Origin: Lachnospiraceae bacterium UBA3802 | Lineage (GTDB): Bacteria; Bacillota; Clostridia; Lachnospirales; Lachnospiraceae | Direction: 5' to 3' | Assembly (NCBI GenBank): GCA_002369155.1 | Contig: DFEM01000006.1 | Span: forward strand, 1-10,711 | Length of the DNA stretch: 10,711 nucleotides | Shown: positions 7,101 through 10,711 of the stretch, piece by piece | Layout of the letters: every line of letters starts with the position of its first letter | Numbering within the stretch: position 1 is the first letter of the stretch | Position numbers and translations under genes: made by a program | The notes under the pieces: generated by a model | What the model was told of the DNA's origin: nothing | What the model saw: only the letters and a program-made list of their open reading frames with translations | Databases searched by the model: none

Positions 7101-8764
7101 CAGTTGTTCGAAAATGAATCCGAACCGATTGAAGTAATGCCGTAAGGTCCGATTTTGTTGGGGATGTTTACAACGGTAACATCCTCTCCCATCTCAAAGA
7201 AAACAAGTTCGTTTTCATTATTGACTCTGAAAACAACTCTGGTTCTGTCGTTTGTGGGATTATTATCTTCGTGTGTAACTTTCTCGTAAATCTCTTCATT
7301 TAAATATTTAAACGCAAAAGAATTCGCTGTTGATACCTTATGAAGTTCTTTGTCTTTGAGTCCTTCAAGATAAAATTCTTCGGGAACCTGAGCTTTGAAA
7401 TCTTCAAAAGTAAAAGCAGCTGTTTCTGTTAATTTCATGTTGGCGTTTGGAATGGTAATGCGTTTAAGTGAAGTACATCCTTCATACCATGCAACATCCT
7501 GATCTTCGTTATATTTTGAAGGAAACTCGAGGTATTCCAGGGATGAACAATTCTTAAATACATTGGGACCCATTTCGACCAATGCCATATTCTTGTCAGG
7601 CAAAGAGAGAATGCATTCTGTCATGTTAATGCATCCTTCAAAACATGAATCTCCAATGCTGTTCAAACCGACAGGAATAGAAAAGTTTTTGAGCCCTTCG
7701 CATTCATAAAATGCTCTCTCGCCGATAATGGCAACAGTAGCGTTGAAAGGTAAATCTACTTCATTTAAGTTGTAACATTCGGCAAATGCGTAATTTCCGA
7801 TTGTGTTAATACCGTCACCGAAGGTTACGCTTGTTAAATTGGCACATCCTTCAAATGCACGGTTGCCGACACCAATCAAATCTTTTCCGAATGTCAGATT
7901 AACAATATTCTTCGCTTTGGAGAATATGCCGCCTTTTGCCGTAGCATAATCCTCAATCTGCCATCCTGAATCTGTAGAAGTGGCATTCTGATTGGCAATA
8001 TATGATACCAAAGCATCCTTCATTCTTTTATGAGCGTCATCGGAAGTCTGCTTAAATACTCCGGGAGACTCTTCGTAATAAAATTCGTCTTCTCCTCTTA
8101 AATCTCCGTTTTCATTATATGTCCAAGTGTCTATGGTATTGTAATAACAAGGAAGATATTGGTCGAAAACTTTTACGGTTTTAAGTTCTTTCTGGAATGC
8201 CTGAATGGGTTGACCGTTGGAATCAAGCAAAGGCTGTCCGTTGTCATCTGTCTCGTACGTAATATTCCCGTCTGCATCGAGAATGGGAATTTTCATACCG
8301 TTTTCATCCAATACAAATTCGTAAGATTCCTGATCAATATAAGAAGGATAATACAAAGCTTCGTTACTCATTGATACGGCAACATAACCATATCCCGAAC
8401 CGCTGGCATATTCTTTTTTAATATATGCATCTACTTTGTCGGGTATGGTTAAATTTCCGTCTGGAAGAGAACGTTCGTAATCATATCCGCAGATTACGGC
8501 AACTTTATCCGCTCCTCCGGATTTATTAAGATATGCAAATTGAAATAATCCATCGCCTGTAGTGTAAATCTGATCCGTAGACTGAATCTTGGGAATCGGA
8601 TTGTCGGCATCCTTAAGGTAAACCTGTGCTGTCGAAGTATAAGCACTTGCACCTTTTTGAGGGATTAAAGCAACAATAACTGCAGATATAAGGAAAAGAC
8701 CGGCAAGCGAAAAGCCGATTGTTCTCTTGAATCTTCTGGATAATTTCTTTTTGGATTTGCTCAT
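4133..8764 (-). CDS. Large sortase-anchored LRR / InlB-repeat surface protein (1543 aa)
   Basis: A probable cell-wall-anchored adhesin-like protein. I place the start at the ATG at 8764, because GGAGG at 8771-8775 is 6 nt from it but abuts the in-frame ATG at 8770. Residue numbers here count from 8770. Domains in order: signal peptide with hydrophobic core 17-37 and ASA cleavage near 43; beta-rich N-terminal region 45-280 with four acidic turns; about 16 BspA-type LRRs in four blocks (about 286-440, 530-605, 735-845, 890-985); three InlB B-type repeats (1009-1219), each with a GW and an ending like VYAQYE; Asn/Gly linker; one divergent B-type repeat (1255-1324); Asn/Ser linker; a terminal beta domain (1350-1490); then TPKTGD (1505-1510), a membrane span and a basic GKKRK tail. 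It lies 15 nt downstream of the class B sortase, its likely anchoring enzyme. The ligand is unknown. Confidence 0.92.
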   Translation of the reverse strand: MSKSKKKLSRRFKRTIGFSLAGLFLISAVIVALIPQKGASAYTSTAQVYLKDADNPIPKIQSTDQIYTTGDGLFQFAYLNKSGGADKVAVICGYDYERSLPDGNLTIPDKVDAYIKKEYASGSGYGYVAVSMSNEALYYPSYIDQESYEFVLDENGMKIPILDADGNITYETDDNGQPLLDSNGQPIQAFQKELKTVKVFDQYLPCYYNTIDTWTYNENGDLRGEDEFYYEESPGVFKQTSDDAHKRMKDALVSYIANQNATSTDSGWQIEDYATAKGGIFSKAKNIVNLTFGKDLIGVGNRAFEGCANLTSVTFGDGINTIGNYAFAECYNLNEVDLPFNATVAIIGERAFYECEGLKNFSIPVGLNSIGDSCFEGCINMTECILSLPDKNMALVEMGPNVFKNCSSLEYLEFPSKYNEDQDVAWYEGCTSLKRITIPNANMKLTETAAFTFEDFKAQVPEEFYLEGLKDKELHKVSTANSFAFKYLNEEIYEKVTHEDNNPTNDRTRVVFRVNNENELVFFEMGEDVTVVNIPNKIGPYGITSIGSDSFSNNCVIKKVTIPSNITEIEAGAFKGCHNLEDVIFEQPINVSLIGEDAFDTQTVGPQCKCSSLSANPKLTFTGDAKKGSAPFEYAMNPDNNINNNEQPETYITFYTGWPSNLTVKYNSNTKENELTEVPTSSNISTLSATSRPYMNGTYATAATQAYNMLSNGNLPNDNTPQNVKDIYYAVTTPVLPDGITSIKEGLFSGLDKNGNPVTGMVPNSDIFSIEMNGVKKIDPYAFKDCDNLANVKINDGLTSLGDYAFEDCDNLSYVEILSDLQEFGKVPFLSCENLNKDIKFKDGESTPFECSELIVYSRVNGQRNAILEVLASRGNGSNNTTSNINPFSFEGVKSIAEEAFKDCNYITEVDFSQSKISAIPKSCFEDTQDLYKVVINDGTTTIGPDAFKNSKIKIVEIPRSVSVIDNTAFDQDPQQITFKAELDSPAAYYADSYPNIILEEIKPKYHVTFYDLNDPADPNSVDVNNPFAGPYLVEVGDNALDLIKKDPSKEGWIFVGWQDETGLSNVTKDIDTRAIYRQEDPEETVYYTVRFIDTFDNSEYLKETVEKGKDCELIKLKAAPDHLQEGYKFEGWLGDINNVTENRTIYTQYENFDVTAEYTVTFLDWDDSVLYTQKVKAGEDAIDPKDPSREGYKFTGWRPSLKEITKDTTVYAQYEKDYGSNNGNNGNNGNNNGSNGNNGNGGNNNNSGTPTLYTVTVVDGTGSGSYVQGANVIILANNAPSGKIFDKWVVDDGVNLVKAELAANYFVMPAKNVTLKATYKDDTSNKSNNNSGNNNSGNSNTSNAVKPNTTVSLTKGGFSNNNIASASVVGSSDNYVLKITDSQTAKAEIEDALLSKYDSLDNIKYVAMDISLYDSTGSVKIENTQDLKVSVTLPIPDDLVSYAGNNRVAYVVNGKLVELNPKFTTINGVPCINFVAPHFSPYTIYVDTTNLTSSVSYTPTSTPKTGDGLSVKWYISIALFAASIIFFALCIPSGKKRKVSGR
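4241..4258 (-). other. Sortase recognition motif TPKTGD
   Basis: The six residues TPKTGD are followed by a hydrophobic span (WYISIALFAASIIFFALCI) and a basic tail, which is the complete tripartite sorting signal. The leading Leu of classical LPXTG is replaced by Thr. The P-K-T-G core resembles motifs used by clostridial class B sortases, and a class B sortase is encoded immediately upstream. Confidence 0.85.
4301..4723 (-). other. Terminal beta domain preceding the sorting signal
   Basis: Residues 1350-1490 of the large surface protein form a separate globular unit between an Asn/Ser linker and the TPKTGD motif. Visible elements are VSVTLPIPDDL, NNRVAYVVNGKLVEL and an ending FVAPHFSPYTIYV. 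I recall comparable strings (LPIP, a short strand pair, then HFS.Y) just ahead of sorting signals in other clostridial surface proteins. I cannot name the domain with certainty. Confidence 0.5.
4730..4798 (-). repeat. Asn/Ser-rich linker
   Basis: Residues about 1325-1347 consist almost only of Asn, Ser and Gly (NNNSGNNNSGN). It is probably a flexible spacer between the divergent B-type repeat and the terminal domain. Confidence 0.75.
4799..5008 (-). repeat. Divergent InlB B-type repeat
   Basis: Residues 1255-1324 begin YTVTVVDGTGSGSY, contain a KIFDKWVVDDG turn and end in PAKNVTLKATY. This pattern is typical of the divergent bacterial repeat that often accompanies InlB B repeats. It stands alone between two low-complexity linkers. 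Confidence 0.7.
5021..5110 (-). repeat. Asn/Gly-rich low-complexity linker
   Basis: Residues about 1221-1250 are an irregular series of NNGN units (NNGNNGNNGNNNGS). At the DNA level this is a degenerate run of AAY/GGN codons that could change length by slippage. It separates the three B repeats from the divergent one. Confidence 0.8.
5114..5746 (-). repeat. Three InlB B-type repeats (Listeria-Bacteroides repeat family)
   Basis: Residues 1009-1083, 1089-1153 and 1160-1219 share the same layout: an opening Y.VTF.D strand, a P-x-x-EG(Y/W)-x-F-x-GW turn (GWIFVGW, GYKFEGW, GYKFTGW), and a closing T..T.Y.QYE-like strand (TRAIYRQE, RTIYTQYE, TTVYAQYE). This matches the Flg_new / InlB B-repeat family, a stalk-like extracellular module. 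The first copy carries a longer Asp/Asn/Pro insert, and the last two are the most alike. Confidence 0.85.
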
Positions 8765-8770
8765 TTTCAT

Positions 8771-8775
8771 CCTCC
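8771..8775 (-). promoter_or_regulatory. Ribosome binding site that decides the start of the large surface protein
   Basis: GGAGG directly abuts the first in-frame ATG (8770) and is 6 nt from the second (8764), the normal spacing. The second ATG is therefore the probable initiator and the first two codons of the longer reading would be untranslated. Confidence 0.75.
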
Positions 8776-8779
8776 GGCA

Positions 8780-9973
8780 TTATTTAATCTTTTTAGCCAT
8801 AACAACAAATCTTCCGTTTGCCTGCATGTAATCACAAGTGGAAAGAGTTAAAAGTTCGTCATCCATTGTTACAGGCGCATTGGAACTGAATATTGATTTT
8901 TCTCTTAATTCATCCATATACGAATTAAATTCTGTTTCCGAATTAACATCCACAAATTCATAGTATTTGAATTCCGTATCATCGGAAGCATGAACATAGT
9001 CTCTGAATACAAAAATCACTTCATATTCCGCTTTTTCATATATGGTATCAAAAACGATTGTTCTGTGCTTTGTAAAAAAATCGTAACTGTCGTATTTTTC
9101 GAGGTTTGCAAACATCTTGCCTGACTTCATATGGTGACCGTAAACAATGATATTTTTGCTTCTCGGATAAATACTGCAGTTCATATCAACGAAAATGCAT
9201 CCGTTGGCATCGTTCTTTCCATTAAAATTATGGGAAAGATAATATTCGTTGTCCGGGCCCTTTACAACAGGATAATCTATGTGGGTATCGGCTATTTTAA
9301 TCCAGCCGACCAAATCGTTGTTTCTATCGTAAGCGTCTTTATAATCGGGTAAAATATCGGGAATTACATATGTGTCGTATGTTACCGTCGTGTTGTATAC
9401 AGGTTTGATTGTGGTAAAAACAAAAGCATTATCCTTTTTGGATTCTTCAATCTGTTCCTTGACATTTTCGCTTCTTTTATCGCTTAAAACCTTTAAACCG
9501 ACCATAAACAAAGAAAGTACAACTACGCCAAGTGCAACCGCTATAATTGCAAATTTGGCGGTATTCTTTTGCTTTCTTTGTTTCTCGATATAATACTCCA
9601 CTAAATCTTTATCGACATTTTCATCAAATTCTTCAACCTTTTTGCGAGAATTTATGTAATCCGAATCATCGAAATCATCTTCTTCTTTAATGATTCTCTT
9701 TTTTGTTGACGAAGTTTTGTTTTTGGATCCCGATGATTTTTTAAGATTATTCTCATATTTTTCGGTAATTTCATCTTCGAAATCAAATCCCAGTTTTGAT
9801 TCGAATTTAATACCGCCAGTACAAATAGTTGAATATAATTTCTCAATATTGGAAGGTTTGGTTAAATCAAGTCTCGCTTTAATGCTTGAAATTTTCTTTG
9901 AGTCCCTCAAAAAAGCTTCATATTCACTTTTATTTTTGGCGAAATATCCTTCAACGGACCATTCGGAACTCAT
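8780..9973 (-). CDS. srtB: Class B sortase with a long cytoplasmic N-terminal region (397 aa)
   Basis: A membrane-bound cysteine transpeptidase that cleaves the sorting signal of secreted proteins and attaches them to the cell wall. The C-terminal catalytic domain (about 200-397) carries the class B signatures: IIVYGHHM with the catalytic His at about 280, TLSTC with Cys380, and NGRFVVMA with Arg388, plus NDLVGWI (219-225) and YPVVKGPDNEYYL (234-246). One membrane span lies at 139-161. Residues 1-138 should be cytoplasmic: a conserved-looking segment (about 7-70, with ARLDLTKPSNIEKLY and FESKLGFDF), then a Ser/Gly/Lys and acidic linker. This makes it longer than a typical class B sortase of about 220-250 residues. 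The start is the ATG at 9973, which has AAGGTGG 6 nt upstream; an in-frame GTG at 10036 would overlap the probable promoter. It is first in an operon with its likely TPKTGD substrate. Confidence 0.95.
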   Translation of the reverse strand: MSSEWSVEGYFAKNKSEYEAFLRDSKKISSIKARLDLTKPSNIEKLYSTICTGGIKFESKLGFDFEDEITEKYENNLKKSSGSKNKTSSTKKRIIKEEDDFDDSDYINSRKKVEEFDENVDKDLVEYYIEKQRKQKNTAKFAIIAVALGVVVLSLFMVGLKVLSDKRSENVKEQIEESKKDNAFVFTTIKPVYNTTVTYDTYVIPDILPDYKDAYDRNNDLVGWIKIADTHIDYPVVKGPDNEYYLSHNFNGKNDANGCIFVDMNCSIYPRSKNIIVYGHHMKSGKMFANLEKYDSYDFFTKHRTIVFDTIYEKAEYEVIFVFRDYVHASDDTEFKYYEFVDVNSETEFNSYMDELREKSIFSSNAPVTMDDELLTLSTCDYMQANGRFVVMAKKIK

Positions 9974-9979
9974 ACTAAT

Positions 9980-9986
9980 CCACCTT
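9980..9986 (-). promoter_or_regulatory. Ribosome binding site that decides the sortase start
   Basis: AAGGTGG sits 6 nt before the ATG at 9973. The in-frame GTG further upstream at 10036 has no comparable site at suitable distance. Confidence 0.75.
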
Positions 9987-10009
9987 ACATAATTATACAT
10001 ATATATTTT

Positions 10010-10038
10010 ACTATATCTCGTTATAAATTCAAGCACAA
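10010..10038 (-). promoter_or_regulatory. Possible promoter of the sortase-LRR operon
   Basis: On the minus strand, TTGTGC (10033-10038, only 3 of 6) is separated by 17 bp from TATAGT (10010-10015, 5 of 6). The start would be near 10003 with a leader of about 30 nt. A closer TATAAT at 9992-9997 has no partner and would start transcription inside the ribosome site. A promoter is expected here because the leuS terminator lies just upstream; the exact boxes are uncertain. Confidence 0.4.
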
Positions 10039-10073
10039 AAACAACATATAGTCCTTTTGAGTATGATTAAACC

Positions 10074-10108
10074 CTTAAAAAAAGTCCGCTGCTTAAGCAA
10101 CGGACTTT
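10074..10108 (-). terminator. Intrinsic terminator of leuS
   Basis: A 12-bp stem (10081-10092 with 10097-10108) closes on the loop TTAA. Read on the minus strand all 12 pairs form, counting one U-G wobble, and the hairpin is followed by seven T. It begins 4 nt past the leuS stop codon. Read on the plus strand the wobble becomes a C-A mismatch and the T run is broken, so it points to termination of minus-strand transcripts. Confidence 0.93.
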
Positions 10109-10112
10109 AATT

Positions 10113-10711
10113 TTATTTAACAACAATATTAACGATTTTACCAGGAACATAAATTTCTTTAACTATTGTTTTGCCTTCAATGGTTTTTGCAACTCCGTCT
10201 ACAGCCTTTGCTTTAGCCAAAGCGGAATCTTTATCTTCTGCTTTAAGAAGTTCTACAACGCCTTTAACTTTACCGTTAACCTGAACGCCGATTTCAATTG
10301 TATCTTCATTGAGCGCAGCTTCATCAAATACAGGCCATTTTTCATATGCAATGGTTTCATTATGTCCCAAAATCTGCCAGATTTCTTCGCCTACGTGAGG
10401 ACAGATACATGAGAGCATCTTAATAAAGCCTTCAGCATATTCTTTTGGACATGTACCCTTGACTGCTTCATTCATGAAGATCATCATCTGGGCAATCGCA
10501 GTATTGAATCCCAATGTCTCAAAATCGTTTGTTACTTTCTTAACTGTCTGATGATAAACTTTCTTGAGTCTGTCATCTGTATTTTCCGTAATATTGTCAG
10601 GATTGGTAAAGTAATTCCAAACTTTGTTTATATACTTTCTTGCACCTTCGACACCTGATGACGACCAGGGTTTTGAAACTTCCAAAGGACCCATGAACAT
10701 TTCATAAAGTC
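10113..10711 (-). CDS. leuS: Leucyl-tRNA synthetase, C-terminal part (runs off the right edge)
   Basis: Charges tRNA-Leu with leucine in the cytoplasm. About 199 C-terminal codons are present; the whole enzyme is usually about 800 residues, so the catalytic core lies beyond the window. The fragment begins RLYEMFMGPLE and continues with KPWSSSGVEGARKYI, the start of the helical anticodon-binding domain. It runs through CPHVGEEIWQ and YEKWP, and ends in the small C-terminal domain with VQVNGKVKG and the terminal PGKIVNIVVK, all characteristic of bacterial LeuRS. The first complete codon continues upstream in the same frame past the internal Met at 10700, so that Met is not a start. The gene ends just before a strong terminator and is therefore probably not co-transcribed with the sortase operon. 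Confidence 0.97.
   Translation of the reverse strand, partial: LYEMFMGPLEVSKPWSSSGVEGARKYINKVWNYFTNPDNITENTDDRLKKVYHQTVKKVTNDFETLGFNTAIAQMMIFMNEAVKGTCPKEYAEGFIKMLSCICPHVGEEIWQILGHNETIAYEKWPVFDEAALNEDTIEIGVQVNGKVKGVVELLKAEDKDSALAKAKAVDGVAKTIEGKTIVKEIYVPGKIVNIVVK

Noticed and set aside
9974..10036. In-frame upstream GTG start for the sortase, adding 21 residues
   Set aside because: It has no ribosome site, the added residues are encoded by A+T-rich promoter-like sequence, and the ATG at 9973 has AAGGTGG at ideal spacing.

Overview
The window is about 38-40% G+C by eye and looks like a chromosomal segment from an anaerobic Gram-positive bacterium, most likely a Clostridia member of the Lachnospiraceae type. 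The grounds are strong GGAGG-type ribosome sites, A+T-rich sigma-A promoters, a class B sortase with a TPKTGD-anchored surface protein, BspA-like leucine-rich repeats, and an apparent Re-type citrate synthase beside a eukaryote-like NADP isocitrate dehydrogenase. This placement is an inference from gene content. All seven genes lie on the minus strand, so transcription runs from high to low coordinates.

Layout in order of transcription: (1) the 3' end of leuS (leucyl-tRNA synthetase, 10711-10113) closes at a strong intrinsic terminator (10074-10108). (2) A cell-surface operon follows: a class B sortase with an unusually long cytoplasmic N-terminal region (9973-8780), a 1543-residue surface protein (8764-4133), and a second secreted LRR protein of 508 residues (4123-2597). 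The 1543-residue protein carries a signal peptide, four LRR blocks, three InlB-type B repeats, Asn/Gly linkers and a C-terminal TPKTGD-membrane-basic tail. Gaps of 15 and 9 nt argue for coupled expression. The simplest reading is a sortase next to its own substrate, plus an accessory LRR protein. (3) A central-carbon block follows: a Re-citrate-synthase-like member of the isopropylmalate/homocitrate synthase family (2546-1119), a 70-residue single-span membrane protein (1098-886), and the 5' part of an NADP isocitrate dehydrogenase (811 to beyond the left edge). Good promoter matches with 17-bp spacers precede the synthase and the dehydrogenase.

The metabolic pair would supply citrate and then 2-oxoglutarate for glutamate synthesis (oxidative branch of a split TCA cycle). 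Aconitase is needed between them and is not in this window. No tRNA, rRNA, CRISPR array, insertion sequence or attachment site was seen. The longest stretch without a gene is about 140 nt.
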